Shown here one piece after another: positions 15,389 through 26,300 of a stretch of DNA of 64,000 nucleotides. Each line of letters opens with the position of its first letter. Positions within the stretch are counted from its first letter, which is position 1. The stretch is from Sphingobacterium lumbrici (GTDB lineage Bacteria > Bacteroidota > Bacteroidia > Sphingobacteriales > Sphingobacteriaceae), in contig NZ_SRZY01000011.1 of assembly GCF_006476045.1 (NCBI RefSeq), positions 124,001 through 188,000 on the forward strand. The letters run 5' to 3'. The notes below the pieces were generated by a model. That model saw nothing but the letters and a program-made list of their open reading frames with translations, did no database searches and had not been told where the DNA came from. The translations under genes and the position numbers were made by a program.

Positions 15389-16684
15389 ATGCAGATCGAT
15401 CAACTTTATGATATTTATAAAGCGTTTCCCAAAGTCACTACAGATACGCGTAATATAGCGGCAGATAGTATTTTCTTTGCTTTAAAAGGGGCTAACTTTA
15501 ATGGTAATGAATTTGCCGATCAGGCATTAGCTGCGGGGGCAAAATATGTCGTGATAGATGAGCCTCAATATGGTAAAGGCGATCATTATATCGTCGTGGA
15601 GGATGTGCTCACTACATTGCAAAATCTCGCAAAATATCACCGATCACACTTAAACATTCCCATTATAGGTGTCACCGGAACAAATGGTAAGACGACAACG
15701 AAGGAGCTATTATATGCAGTGCTTTCCCAGAAGTATAAAACCTACTCTACTCAGGGCAATCTAAATAATCATATCGGGGTACCTTTGACCCTTCTTTCCA
15801 TAGACAATAGTTACGAAGTCGCTATTGTGGAGATGGGGGCAAATCATATAGGAGAGATTGCGTTGTTAAGTAATATAGCAAGGCCTACACATGGTCTTAT
15901 TACCAATGTAGGAAAGGCTCATTTGGAGGGGTTTGGCTCATTTGAAGGTGTTAAACAGGCGAAAGGAGAGTTATATGATTTTCTTCAGGAAAATGACGGT
16001 GTTCTTTTTTTGCAAAGCGACAATATCGAACTGCTAGAAATGGCAAACGCGAGAACCTTTAATAGACTTGTGCGATATGGTTTTTCCGATCAAAATGATG
16101 TAATCGGGAAGTTGTTACATGCTAATCCGTATCTTTCCTTTAGCTGGAAGATGAAGGATACTACCCCCATTTATGAGGTGTCTACCAGCCTCACAGGGGC
16201 GTATAATATCGAAAACTTCTTGGCCGCTATTGCAGTCGGATTACATTTTAAAGTGGCTCCTATTCCAATCAATAGGGGAATTGAAGAATATGTTCCCCAG
16301 AATAATCGTTCGCAGATTACAAAAACAGCAAAAAATACCATTATTGCGGATTTTTATAATGCGAATGCAAGCAGTATGTTAGCGGCTTTGGATAACATGA
16401 GGGTGTTGGATGCAGATCGGAAAGTGGTGATTTTGGGCGATATGTTTGAAATGGGTGAGGATGCCTATTCCGAACATAAAAAAATTATCGCGATGGCAAA
16501 GTCCTTACATTTAGATCGGTTAATCTTTGTAGGAGAAGAATTTTATGCACAGAAAGAATCCGGAGGCGAATACTATCGAACCACGGAGGAGGCTAAATCA
16601 GCAATTTCAACGATTTCGTATAGTTTTATCTTACTAAAGGCATCCCGGGGGATGGCATTTGAAAAGCTATTGGAACGACTTTAA
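15389..16684 (+). CDS. murF: UDP-N-acetylmuramoyl-tripeptide--D-alanyl-D-alanine ligase
   Basis: MurF adds D-Ala-D-Ala to UDP-MurNAc-tripeptide, the last cytosolic step of peptidoglycan precursor synthesis. The 431-residue protein has an N-terminal UDP-binding domain (TDTRNIAADSIFFALKG), the ATP P-loop IGVTGTNGKTTTKELL near residue 91, YEVAIVEMGANHIGEI, HLEGFGSFEGVKQAKGEL, and a C-terminal ligase domain with ILGDMFEMGEDAYSEHKK. Length is normal. Its stop overlaps the convergent channel gene by 4 bp. Confidence 0.95.
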   Translation: MQIDQLYDIYKAFPKVTTDTRNIAADSIFFALKGANFNGNEFADQALAAGAKYVVIDEPQYGKGDHYIVVEDVLTTLQNLAKYHRSHLNIPIIGVTGTNGKTTTKELLYAVLSQKYKTYSTQGNLNNHIGVPLTLLSIDNSYEVAIVEMGANHIGEIALLSNIARPTHGLITNVGKAHLEGFGSFEGVKQAKGELYDFLQENDGVLFLQSDNIELLEMANARTFNRLVRYGFSDQNDVIGKLLHANPYLSFSWKMKDTTPIYEVSTSLTGAYNIENFLAAIAVGLHFKVAPIPINRGIEEYVPQNNRSQITKTAKNTIIADFYNANASSMLAALDNMRVLDADRKVVILGDMFEMGEDAYSEHKKIIAMAKSLHLDRLIFVGEEFYAQKESGGEYYRTTEEAKSAISTISYSFILLKASRGMAFEKLLERL

Positions 16685-17301
16685 GTATTTTTTTTTTCTG
16701 TAGGGTTGACTGTCGGCAATGATAAATTGAACTTAACAGACAGTATGCGAATCAGAAATACCAGTGCTGCACTTAAGAAGGCATTCGTGCCATTATCCAC
16801 ATGAAAGTTGTTTAAGACAACGAATAACATGGCCCCCGATAAACATGCTGTGGCATAAATCTCTTTCCGTAATATCAATGGGGTTACATTCATTAATACG
16901 TCACGTATTACCCCGCCCATGGCTGCAGAAAACATACCCAGCATGATTGCAGCAATATCGCTGCTACCATAAGATAATGATTTTTGAACACCTACCACGG
17001 TAAAGAATCCGATGCCGATCGCATCGAATAGGGATAGGGTACGCGCCCATTTGTCCAATTGCTTATTGGCGATAATTGAAATAAATACGCCTATGAATAT
17101 AGCGATTAAGTAATTCCCATCTTCCACCCAAACCGGTCTAATATTTAGAAAGATATCACGCAACGATCCGCCGCCGATAGCTGTTACGAATCCGGTAAAA
17201 GTAGCTCCGAAAATATCAATGTTATTACGATTGGCTGCCATAGCTCCTGAGATGGCAAAAACCATTGTACCTAAAAGATCGCTATAATATATAAAATCCA
17301 T
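16681..17301 (-). CDS. TRIC-type (YadS/UPF0126) membrane cation channel protein
   Basis: The 206-residue protein has seven hydrophobic helices with two inverted repeats carrying glycine motifs: GTMVFAISGAMAANRNNIDI and TAIGGGSLRDIFL in the first half, FDAIGIGFFTVVGVQKSL and MGGVIRDVL in the second. GGGxxRD and GGVxRD are the signatures of prokaryotic TRIC homologues, which conduct monovalent cations. It is convergent with murF (4-bp overlap). The physiological ion is unproven. Confidence 0.85.
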   Translation of the reverse strand: MDFIYYSDLLGTMVFAISGAMAANRNNIDIFGATFTGFVTAIGGGSLRDIFLNIRPVWVEDGNYLIAIFIGVFISIIANKQLDKWARTLSLFDAIGIGFFTVVGVQKSLSYGSSDIAAIMLGMFSAAMGGVIRDVLMNVTPLILRKEIYATACLSGAMLFVVLNNFHVDNGTNAFLSAALVFLIRILSVKFNLSLPTVNPTEKKNT

Positions 17302-17374
17302 TTGTTAACGACGTATGCTTAAACACAATAATACGTAAAAAACCTTCAATTAGATTTACTACAGAGGGACAGTT

Positions 17375-18883
17375 TTATTTTTTCTTCGTCTCCTCTAGTA
17401 ATTTTTTCAGCTTTTCCACTATTTCAGGTTTTTTTTCTGCAAGGTTGTGCTGCTCCCCGATATCTTCTTTAAGATTATACAGTTGCGGCTCTGTGTCATT
17501 CCCCAACTCTATACTCACTAATTTGGCATATTTGACACCATTGTTTGGAGCTATGTATTTCCATTCACCTTCTGTTATCGTTAGTGCGATGTTATTTGAG
17601 TTCTTAATCAATGACGTTCTACCTGTGGATGATTTGCCGATTAGCGCGTTCCAGATATTTTTGCTATCAAGTTTATTTTCAACAGGAATTTCCTGTCGAA
17701 GCATGTCGGCAAATGAGGCAAGAAGATCAACCTGGCAAACCATAGCATTTGATGTTCCTGGCTTGATGGACATTGGCCAGCTGACAATAAATGGCACACG
17801 TGTTCCTCCCTCAAAAAGACTGTATTTACCGCCACGAAGAGTTCCGGCTGGCGTATGTCCGTTATTAAGCACCACGGCGCCATCTTGATAGCCATCATCC
17901 AGTACGGGGCCATTGTCGCTCGAAAATACAATCAGCGTTTTTTCGGCTAGGTTTAGTGATTCCAATTGATCCAATATTTGACCTACAGTCCAGTCCAATT
18001 GCATAATAGCATCTCCACGATATCCTAGATCACTTTTACCCTTAAAGATGGTGGCGGGCATTCTTGGCACATGAGGTTCGGTAAGTGCGAAGTAGAGAAA
18101 AAAAGGATTGTCTCTGTTTTGATGGATGAAGTTTTGAGATACACTTAGAAATGAGCTTGTAATTTCTTCGTCTACCCAGCGTGCTTTGGTTCCACCGCTC
18201 ATGTAGCCGATGCGGCCTATGCCGTTTACAATGGTTTGATTGTGCCCATGATTGGGTGAAGCTTTCATTTTTAATAACTCCGGATTGGACAGGCCTGTGG
18301 GGTCATTACCAACGGGTTCTTTGTAGTTGACTGTGATGGGATCTTCTTTTTCCAGCCCAATGACACGATGGTTTTCCAGAAATACCGTAGGAACCCGATC
18401 GGCCGTGGCCGGAAAAATAAACGAATAATCAAACCCAACTTCATTAGGCCCGGGTTTAATCTCATTATTCCAATCCTTCTCAACTTGATCACCTAAGCCC
18501 AGGTGCCATTTACCAACTATTGCGGTTTGATAACCAGCTTGTTTAAATATTTTAGGCAATGTAATCTTATCCGTTGGCACGATCAGGGCGGCATCTCCAG
18601 GTAGTACACCTGTACCTGTTTTGCGCCAAGGATACAATCCCGTCATTAGCGCATAGCGGGAAGGTGTACAAGTCGACGAAGTTGCATGGGCGTTATTAAA
18701 GACGATGCCTTGTCGTGCCAATCGATCCAGATTTGGTGTTTGAATTTTAGTAGCACCATAGATGCCTAAATCGCCATATCCGAGATCATCGGCATATATA
18801 ACAATGACATTTGGTCTTTCTTGCGCGCGTAGGCCTATCGATATCAAAACAAGACAGATTATTAAATAATATTGCTTCTTCAT
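17375..18883 (-). CDS. Secreted type I sulfatase (formylglycine-dependent)
   Basis: The 502-residue protein has a signal peptide (to about residue 20), then the sulfatase start RPNVIVIYADDLGYGDLG with the calcium Asp pair, and the maturation motif CTPSR at Cys72 (TSSTCTPSRYALMTGLYPWR). GKWHLGLG and SSDNGP supply further active-site residues. The Cys must be oxidised to formylglycine; no maturase is present here. It removes sulfate esters, probably from a polysaccharide in the periplasm. Its start lies 14 bp after a second sulfatase gene on the same strand, so they form an operon. Confidence 0.93.
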   Translation of the reverse strand: MKKQYYLIICLVLISIGLRAQERPNVIVIYADDLGYGDLGIYGATKIQTPNLDRLARQGIVFNNAHATSSTCTPSRYALMTGLYPWRKTGTGVLPGDAALIVPTDKITLPKIFKQAGYQTAIVGKWHLGLGDQVEKDWNNEIKPGPNEVGFDYSFIFPATADRVPTVFLENHRVIGLEKEDPITVNYKEPVGNDPTGLSNPELLKMKASPNHGHNQTIVNGIGRIGYMSGGTKARWVDEEITSSFLSVSQNFIHQNRDNPFFLYFALTEPHVPRMPATIFKGKSDLGYRGDAIMQLDWTVGQILDQLESLNLAEKTLIVFSSDNGPVLDDGYQDGAVVLNNGHTPAGTLRGGKYSLFEGGTRVPFIVSWPMSIKPGTSNAMVCQVDLLASFADMLRQEIPVENKLDSKNIWNALIGKSSTGRTSLIKNSNNIALTITEGEWKYIAPNNGVKYAKLVSIELGNDTEPQLYNLKEDIGEQHNLAEKKPEIVEKLKKLLEETKKK

Positions 18884-18896
18884 AATAACTTTTTAA

Positions 18897-20288
18897 TCAA
18901 CTTTTAATTCTAAATAGGGGGTGTTCTGATGTAGTATGCTGTTTGTCCATCAGATCTTCCATTTTTTTAACCTGATCCGGAAAATCATTGGCAAGATCTT
19001 TCGTTTCACCAATGTCTTTGTTCAAATCGTAAAGTTCGGTGCGTAGAATCTCTTTATCTTTGTAAAACCGTATCGCCTTCCAGTTACCCATACGTAAAGC
19101 TTGTTTAAACCCTCCTTCATTGAATTCCCAATAAAGTGTTTCATGCTCCTGTTGTTTCTTTTCACCAGTCAGATCGGCAGCAAATGATATTCCGTCGATA
19201 TCAGCAGGAGCATTGCCCCCGGCGAGTGCTGTAAATGTGGGTACGATATCCCAGAACGCGCCAATATGATTGCTCGTTGTTCCGGCAGTTATTTCCTTCG
19301 GCCAACGGGCGATGAAAGGAATCCTGATTCCACCTTCGTATAGGTCACGTTTGATACCCCGTAACGGTCCACTACTGCGAAAGATATCTGTTGCATCCGC
19401 TAATGTACGTCCACCTTCCTGATGGGTACCATTATCGCTGGTAAAGATCACAAGTGTATTCTCAGCGATGCCTAATTCATCTAATTTGTTCAGAATCCAG
19501 CCCGTATAGTCGTCGAGGCTAGTTACCATCGCCGCGTAGGCTGCTTTTGGAAAAGACTGCGGACCATAATGTAATCCACTTGGTTGCGCTTTTTCCGGCA
19601 GGAAGATACTGTTTCCATTCACATCCAGATACTGATCCAGATAACGTTGTTGTACCGTTAGTTCAGCATGTGGCAGTGTAAAAGAAACATATAGAAAAAA
19701 AGGATTATCGCGGTTGGCATCCATAAAATTTAACGCCTGCCGGGCAAACCACTCATTGACATAGCCCTCTTTTTCCAGGGGTACTTTTGTGCTGCTCCCA
19801 TTCAAGTATGTCCACACGGAATCCTTGCGTTGAAAATGTCCTTCAACATGGTGCAGAAAACCACTAAAAAAATCCCAACCTTTTTTTTCAGGAGCGCCGT
19901 CGGTACCCGCTAGTCCTAAGCCCCACTTGCCTACCATGCCAGTAGTATAGCCCGATTGTTTTAACAGTTCCGGTAGGATGACATCCTCTTTTCTCAACGC
20001 AACTTCACCGTTGCCTCTGATGTAGTTGTTGCCGGTATGTTTTCCGGTCATCAAGCTGGCTCTGGAGGGAGCACAGACGGTGCTGCCGGCATAAAATTGG
20101 GTGTATCGCCTTCCCTGGATTGCCAGTTCATCCAATACAGGAGTTTTTATTTTGATTTGACCAAATGATCCAATATCGCCATATCCGAGATCATCTGCCA
20201 GAATAAAGATAATATTGGGAGGCTGCTGCTGTGCTACGGAAATGAAGAAAGGAGTCAATAGGAATAAAGTCAGCAGCGATCGTCTCAT
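18897..20288 (-). CDS. Secreted type I sulfatase, paralogue
   Basis: From ATG 20288 the product is 463 residues with a signal peptide ending near SVAQ, then PNIIFILADDLGYGDIGSFG and CAPSR at Cys72 (STVCAPSRASLMTGKHTGN), GKWGLGLAG, FTSDNGTHQEGG and a C-terminal region typical of arylsulfatase-A-like enzymes. The frame stays open 96 bp further, but that extension has no secretion signal of its own and would contain the palindromic operator-like site, so ATG 20288 is preferred. It leads the two-sulfatase operon. It differs from the downstream sulfatase, suggesting different sulfate positions. Confidence 0.93.
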   Translation of the reverse strand: MRRSLLTLFLLTPFFISVAQQQPPNIIFILADDLGYGDIGSFGQIKIKTPVLDELAIQGRRYTQFYAGSTVCAPSRASLMTGKHTGNNYIRGNGEVALRKEDVILPELLKQSGYTTGMVGKWGLGLAGTDGAPEKKGWDFFSGFLHHVEGHFQRKDSVWTYLNGSSTKVPLEKEGYVNEWFARQALNFMDANRDNPFFLYVSFTLPHAELTVQQRYLDQYLDVNGNSIFLPEKAQPSGLHYGPQSFPKAAYAAMVTSLDDYTGWILNKLDELGIAENTLVIFTSDNGTHQEGGRTLADATDIFRSSGPLRGIKRDLYEGGIRIPFIARWPKEITAGTTSNHIGAFWDIVPTFTALAGGNAPADIDGISFAADLTGEKKQQEHETLYWEFNEGGFKQALRMGNWKAIRFYKDKEILRTELYDLNKDIGETKDLANDFPDQVKKMEDLMDKQHTTSEHPLFRIKS

Positions 20289-20353
20289 AATCTTAGTGTA
20301 TGTATTTGAACCTAAAGATATAAAACAAAAGAAAATCTTCACCAGCGGATTTG

Positions 20354-20371
20354 TAAACAAACGTTTGTTTA
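20354..20371. promoter_or_regulatory. 18-bp perfect palindrome, LacI-type operator candidate
   Basis: TAAACAAACGTTTGTTTA is a perfect palindrome centred on CG, the usual shape of LacI/CcpA-family operators. It sits 66 bp upstream of the sulfatase ATG on the minus strand, beyond a TATCTTTA near-match to the -7 element. No LacI-family gene is intact in the window. Confidence 0.5.
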
Positions 20372-20512
20372 ATTTCCACTTCATTCATTTATCTCAGTTA
20401 TAAGCTGATTTTTGGGACAAATAAATACGTAATCGGTTTATACTGATTTATAACCGAGCCCCATTTTTTAAGGATAAAGTTGTCAGGTTATGATGTAGCA
20501 ATGGCGGCAAAT

Positions 20513-20548
20513 AAAAAAGGCGTTATCAAATTTGACAACACCTTTTTT
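20513..20548. terminator. Bidirectional hairpin terminator after the DUF2264 gene
   Basis: AAAAAAGG and CCTTTTTT flank an inner imperfect stem centred on CAAATTTG. It lies 21 bp past the DUF2264 stop and has A/T tracts on both sides. Confidence 0.75.
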
Positions 20549-20568
20549 CTGAATTCGGTCTCTTATTA

Positions 20569-21834
20569 TTAATAATTTACATGATAGTCCTTCTTGAAAG
20601 GTTTACCGGACCAGGCCTTTTTTGAGGTCCATTCTGCAGGCGGGTTTGTCCAGAAGGGATCGTCTGCAGGTAAACCAAGAGGTAAAAAACCCAATGTCGC
20701 CATATACAAGCTACCCGTAGATGTATAACCATCAGCAATATGAGGTTGAGCACCACAGAATCCTAAGACCAACCAACCATTACTGTCGAAATTGTCTTGC
20801 TGGTCATACATACGGTGCATTACGGCAGAGAGTGCACACCGTACTTGAGCGGGGTCTATATATTCAGGCAGCTTATGCATAAGAGCTACCTGTCCCAAAG
20901 CCTGGAAGGCTGCGGTACGGTAGGTAATAGAACGGCCGAATGGGGGGTATGTCCCATCAGGAGCTATAAATCGTTCCAAAAATTCGGAATACCGTACCAT
21001 ACGTTTTACCGCAAGATCATAGTCTTCTTGTTTTACTTTTTTAGATTTTACCAGTACATCGAAAAAATCGACCAACATCGGGTGTATCACGTATGAGTTA
21101 TAGTAATCAATGCTCATGCTCGGGCCATCACTATACCAGCCATCGCCCTGATACCATTCCAATATCTTTCTTTTTGCAAACTCAATACGTGCCGGATCGG
21201 GGCGTTCGCCTATGATTGATAGAAAAGCCTCGTTGATACCGGCAAAGAGGAGCCAGTTGTTATATGCACCGGTACGTGTCCGAAGGGCTTTAAATTCTTC
21301 CCGGATACGTTGTTTCGTAATATCATCCAAGGGATCCCAAAGCGCTTTTGGTGCGCGCAAAAATGCCTGTGCCATGTAAGCGGCATCAACTATGGGCTGA
21401 CTTTCGGTTCTAAAATTGAGATAGTCGGGATGATTAGGATCTACAGCATTGCGAATGCCTATGAGTAGCGCTTCACGGAGTTTTTGACGTAGCGTAGACT
21501 CTTCGCTTCCATCATCCGGTAAAGCCAACCAAGGTGCTACACCTGCCATAGTGCGTCCTACAGCTTCCAGATAGGTTACTTTTTTGAAAAAATCAGGTTT
21601 ACTACCTGGAGGTACCTCTACAGGCATATTTTGTTTTAAGGTGCCGTTTGCTAAGTTCAAAATAACAGGTGATGCTATCTTGTACAATAGGTTAGACCAA
21701 TAATTACGATCCTGGGCGCCTGTTGGCACTACTTCTTTAGTAGCCACCGAAGCGTTCTTTTTTTGCGCTTGCGTGTTGCCTATATACATAAGTAGCAATA
21801 GACAGATGACAGTTAGCCTTTTTAGATTCATCAT
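20569..21834 (-). CDS. DUF2264-domain secreted protein
   Basis: The 421-residue protein has a signal peptide (ends near TQAQ, residue 24) and the DUF2264 pattern: YLEAVGRTMAGVAPWLALPD, FRTESQPIVDAAYMAQAFLR, NNWLLFAGINEAFLS, YQGDGWYSDGPSMSIDYYNS and PPFGRSITYRTAAFQALGQV. DUF2264 proteins have an alpha/alpha-barrel-like look and occur in polysaccharide loci, but their reaction is not established. It starts 3 bp after the GH105 stop, so the pair is one operon that ends at the terminator. Confidence 0.88.
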   Translation of the reverse strand: MMNLKRLTVICLLLLMYIGNTQAQKKNASVATKEVVPTGAQDRNYWSNLLYKIASPVILNLANGTLKQNMPVEVPPGSKPDFFKKVTYLEAVGRTMAGVAPWLALPDDGSEESTLRQKLREALLIGIRNAVDPNHPDYLNFRTESQPIVDAAYMAQAFLRAPKALWDPLDDITKQRIREEFKALRTRTGAYNNWLLFAGINEAFLSIIGERPDPARIEFAKRKILEWYQGDGWYSDGPSMSIDYYNSYVIHPMLVDFFDVLVKSKKVKQEDYDLAVKRMVRYSEFLERFIAPDGTYPPFGRSITYRTAAFQALGQVALMHKLPEYIDPAQVRCALSAVMHRMYDQQDNFDSNGWLVLGFCGAQPHIADGYTSTGSLYMATLGFLPLGLPADDPFWTNPPAEWTSKKAWSGKPFKKDYHVNY

Positions 21835-21837
21835 GGG

Positions 21838-23178
21838 TTATTTCTTTTTTATTTCAAAATATCTTTTTGTTCCGGGAGCTATATTTGCCTTGAAAGTATA
21901 TTGCAAATTTCGTTCGCTTTCTTTTACAGTACAAGGAATAGTTTCGCCGGTTAATAAATCACGGATTACAACGTTTGAAGATAGACCTTTGTTTTTACGT
22001 TGTTCTATTACGACTTCCTTGTTTACGGTTTCAGAAGCAGGGTTATAAACTATACTGATGCTGTTGTTAGTTTCATGTTTAGCAACCATTTCCAGTACCT
22101 CAGCTCCAAAAAGTAAAAAAGCACCCACGCCAAAGACATCTGTACCATCGTATGTTACCTTGTCTGGAGCAGCTCCCTGAGGTTGTACATAGCCTAGTTT
22201 GCCATCGGCATGTACCGATGTGCGCATGGCCTCCCATGCTTTGGCTATCACCTTATGATAAGACTGATACGGAAGAATTCCCTCATTGATACCCCAGGCA
22301 AGGGCATAGCCGATAAAGCCTGTTCCGCTTGTTTCTTTAATGGGATAGCTTTCAGGGTCGAGTAGACTAGCATGCCAGCTACCATCCTTTTGTTGTATCG
22401 AGGCTATTTTTGCAGACATGTCGATAAATAGACTTTTGAGTTTAGCGTATTCGGGATGATTCTCCGGTGTAGTGGATAACAGTCTTGCCAGACCCGCCAA
22501 TACCCAGCCATTACCCCGGCTCCAAAATACCTTAGTTCCGTTTAGCTCTCGTTTATCAAAGTAACGACTGTCCCGGTAGTAGAGTTGTTCCTCTTTATCA
22601 TAAAGGTAGGCCGTAGACTTCCACCAAAGCTGTATAGATTTGTTTAGGTATTTAGGATCATTTAATGCTTCTGAAAGATAACCTAGTCCCGGAGGGCCCA
22701 TAAACAGGGCATCACACCAAGCCCACTCCCGCAAATAAATTCTATTCTGCCATTCCAACGATTCAGTATGCGGGATATCCACCAGGGTATCCGCAAGGGA
22801 TTTGAAATCCTGAATATATTTTGGGTCTTTGAAAATTTCATATAGTTGGGTGTATAGTTGTCCAACACAATAATCATCGGCAAAATGTCTATATTTTCCG
22901 ATCTGCCACTTGTTGGTTTCTCCAACTTGTTTTAGCTTATCGTAATAAACGGGGGTATTAGCGTGTTGTGCCCAAGCAAACATTCCGGTGTACATGGCGG
23001 CACTTGTCCAATCCTTAGGATGGTTTTTCCAACCCTCGGTTTCTAGACTGTTCCATTGCCAATCTGCCACTTTTTTCATAATGGAGTAGGTAGAATCCAT
23101 ACGGATTTGCTGAGCCCATCCAGAAGAGATAGCTACGCATAATAATAGAGTCGCAAATAAAAGAGATTTCTTATACAT
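21838..23178 (-). CDS. GH105 unsaturated glucuronyl/rhamnogalacturonyl hydrolase-like protein
   Basis: The 446-residue protein has a signal peptide (to about residue 22) and then an alpha6/alpha6-barrel: WKNHPKDWTSAAMYTGMFAW, HFADDYCVGQLYTQLYE, WAWCDALFMGPPGLGYLSEA near residue 150 (catalytic Asp), VFWSRGNGWVLAGLARLL near 220 and KETSGTGFIGYALAWGIN. These match GH105/YteR-type enzymes, which hydrate and split the 4,5-unsaturated uronic acid left by lyases. It thus complements the lyase at 27511-29400. A C-terminal region after about 370 is an extra beta-type domain. Confidence 0.88.
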   Translation of the reverse strand: MYKKSLLFATLLLCVAISSGWAQQIRMDSTYSIMKKVADWQWNSLETEGWKNHPKDWTSAAMYTGMFAWAQHANTPVYYDKLKQVGETNKWQIGKYRHFADDYCVGQLYTQLYEIFKDPKYIQDFKSLADTLVDIPHTESLEWQNRIYLREWAWCDALFMGPPGLGYLSEALNDPKYLNKSIQLWWKSTAYLYDKEEQLYYRDSRYFDKRELNGTKVFWSRGNGWVLAGLARLLSTTPENHPEYAKLKSLFIDMSAKIASIQQKDGSWHASLLDPESYPIKETSGTGFIGYALAWGINEGILPYQSYHKVIAKAWEAMRTSVHADGKLGYVQPQGAAPDKVTYDGTDVFGVGAFLLFGAEVLEMVAKHETNNSISIVYNPASETVNKEVVIEQRKNKGLSSNVVIRDLLTGETIPCTVKESERNLQYTFKANIAPGTKRYFEIKKK

Positions 23179-23192
23179 AATTGATAAATTTA

Positions 23193-23200
23193 TACCTTTG
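23193..23200 (+). promoter_or_regulatory. Possible -7 element (TACCTTTG) for the hybrid sensor gene
   Basis: This exact TAnnTTTG match points toward the sensor gene but leaves a leader of about 145 nt, and no TTTG stands at the -33 distance. Treat it as a weak candidate. Confidence 0.3.
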
Positions 23201-23347
23201 AACTAGTTTAAATCTTTTGATTGCCGTAAAATTGAGAATAAAGATTGAATTTTTAGGGCGACAATTTTATCAATAAAGGAGGAAATTCATTTTTTGAACC
23301 TTCTTTTATTAGGTTTGGACGCTATTTTTATATCCAATTTCAATTAT

Positions 23348-26300
23348 ATGGATAACATGAAAAGGGCGAAAGCAGCGCTGTTGTTAGTTATGATGATTGT
23401 TGTCCCGTTGTTTTGTTGTATCGGGCAACTCAGGCATTTTCATTCCATGAATGTGAAGGATGGTCTATCGCAAAGTGGTGTATTGGATATTGTACAGGAT
23501 GACTATGGGTTTATGTGGTTCGCAACCCGTCACGGTTTGAATCGCTACGATGGACTTCGGTTCAAAATTTATAATCACGATAAAAAAAATCAGGGTAGCC
23601 TTGTAGACGATTACGTCAATGCGGTCTGCAAAGATAGTAGGGGGCGGCTCTGGGTAGCAACGTCCAAAGGGTTGGATTTGTACGACACGAAGCAAGATTG
23701 CTTTGTACATTTAGTATTTGAAGATTCATTACATGCAGGCGTCAAGCGAAATGTGCTACGCTTGTTAGAAGATCATAAAGGCAATCTTTGGATAGGTACT
23801 GATCAGGGGCTTTATATGCTGAAAAATGCAGATCCAGTTCAGCAAGCTGCCCATGTGCAGTCTATCGTAGACTCGGCTGAAGGTATCGGAAATGACATCT
23901 GGGTGCTTTATGAGGATACAAAACAACATCTTTGGGTCAGCTCGGATAAAGGTCTTACAAAAATGATTTCCACCGGACAGCAACTCAAACCGGTGCGCAT
24001 TACAGCACTTGAGGGACATAAGCATAGTACCATACGTTCTATCGTTGAGGATGATTTTGGTAATATCTGGTTTGGTACAGAATCAGATGGTTTATATCGG
24101 CTTAATGTCATGAGCAATAGCGTAGCTAATTTTCGAAATAATACAGGGCAAGCGAATACATTAGTGCATAATTCCGTCCGCAAGATCTTGAAATGTAATA
24201 ATGGGCAGTTGGCTATCGGTACCCAAGGAGGACTCAGTATACTAGATGTGAGCACCCTGTCTTTTTCTAATTCCGTCCACCTTCCTCAAGTAAAATACAG
24301 TCTAAGTCAGAATTCTATTTATTCCCTATATGAAGATGAGCAAGGCTCATTATGGGTGGGGACTTACTTTGGCGGGATCAACGTTTCTTATGCCGGATTT
24401 ACTCCTTTTCATGACCTGTTTACAGAGAATCCGGCCGTAACCGAAAGACATCAAGTGATGCGGGCTATAACCAGCGATAGGAAAGGCAATATATGGATCG
24501 GTTCTGAGGGAGGGGGCGTAAGCAAATGGAATCCGAAGGACAATAGAATATCCCACTATAATATCAGCGCAAAGAAGCAAGAGTTAACCGGTAATCTAGT
24601 GAAGACAATATATATTGACAGGACGGGAAATATATGGATTGGAACAAGTGGAGGGGGATTAAAACTGTTGGAGGGAGAGACATCCGAACCACGGTTTTAC
24701 AATCTCGGGTTGGATAGCTATAAGATAAAACGATCGGCTATATTATCTATCTACGAAGACAGAAGTGGACTTTTTTGGATCGGTGGACTAGGATACAACC
24801 GTATTTATAAAAAGCAAGGCGTGGATCTTATTGATGTGACCCCAAAGCATATCAGAGAAGCGTTTGATACAGAAACCATTCTGTCGATCTACGAAGGCAA
24901 AGAGGGCAATTTATGGCTGTTAACTGAACATAAGGTGTATCTATTTGATTTTCGGAATAATAGTCTTGAAAAAGTATTGGAGGATCAGTCGGACTTCACG
25001 AGTATAGTACAGGATCATGTAGGTGTGTTGTGGATAGGTAAGTACTATGGAGGTTTGATAGGATATGACCCGGTACAAAAGAAAGTGCGTTATCGGTTTG
25101 ATCAAGAAACCGGGTTGACCAATAACAATGTGGTTGGACTTATTGAGGATAGCAGCGGAAAGCTTTGGATCGCGACACAGTCTGGATTGAACCAGTTGAA
25201 TAGCGATCGGGAGAGGCTCCGTAGTTTTACGGGATTGGACGGTGTACAGAGCGAAGAGTTCAACTATAATGCTATCCATATAGTCGATGATCGCCTATAT
25301 CTGGGTAGCCTGAATGGGTTGGCTTACTTTAATCTGGATGAGCTAGCCGAAAATTCAAGCCCTGCAAAGATTGTGTTTTCGGGACTACGCTTGTTCAACG
25401 GTGTACTTGAGCAACCCGACATCAAGAGCAAATTGCTGAAGCGAAATATAGTAGATAGACCAACGTTAACCTTCACGGCTCAACAGAATATTTTTACGAT
25501 TGAATTTTCCCTTTTGAGTTATATCAAATCCGTTAAGAATCGTTATGCCTACAAGTTAGATGGTGTTGGTGATCAATGGACCTTTGTCGAAAATGGTGAA
25601 GCCACATTTACCAATCTGCCTGCGGGCGAATATACACTCCTGGTAAGGGGACAAAATAATGACGGAATATGGAGTTCAGTAAACTCGATCGATTTTAAAG
25701 TCCTTCCCCCTTTATGGAAAACCTGGTGGGCCTATTTATTTTATATAGTTGCAATAGGTACATTAGTTTTTATGGCAGTTCGCTATATGTATCTACAGGC
25801 ATTACAGCAGAAAGAACAGCAGCTACATCAGTTCAAGATGAACTTTTTTTCAAATATCTCGCACGAGATACGTTCGCATCTTACCTTGATTATGGCACCT
25901 ATCGAAAATGCGCTCTTCCTTTCAAGCGGTACCAAAGTTGTGGAGTCCAATCTTCAACAGGCCAAAGATAGTGTTACAAGATTGCTACGATTGGTCAATG
26001 AACTGATGGATTTTAGAAAAGCAGAATCGCAAAGTTTAGCATTGAAGAAGATAAATGTAGATATAGAAATATTTTTGGAAGAAATTGTTCGTCCATTTGA
26101 ACAACTTGCCAAAGACCGCAATATTGTTTTTAATTATACCCATAGCATAAGCAGCATCGTAGTCGGATTAGATCCATTTCAATTTGAAAAGGTTCTGTTC
26201 AACTTATTGAGTAATGCATTGAAGTATACTTCTGAAAAAGGAATTATCGATTTTACCGCTGCAATAAAGGATAATCTGTTGACGTTAACGGTTCAAAACA

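Noticed and set aside
17641..18492. Extra frames inside the sulfatase and sensor genes
   Set aside because: They are shadows of well-supported genes on other frames, lack starts in sensible places and show no family motifs.
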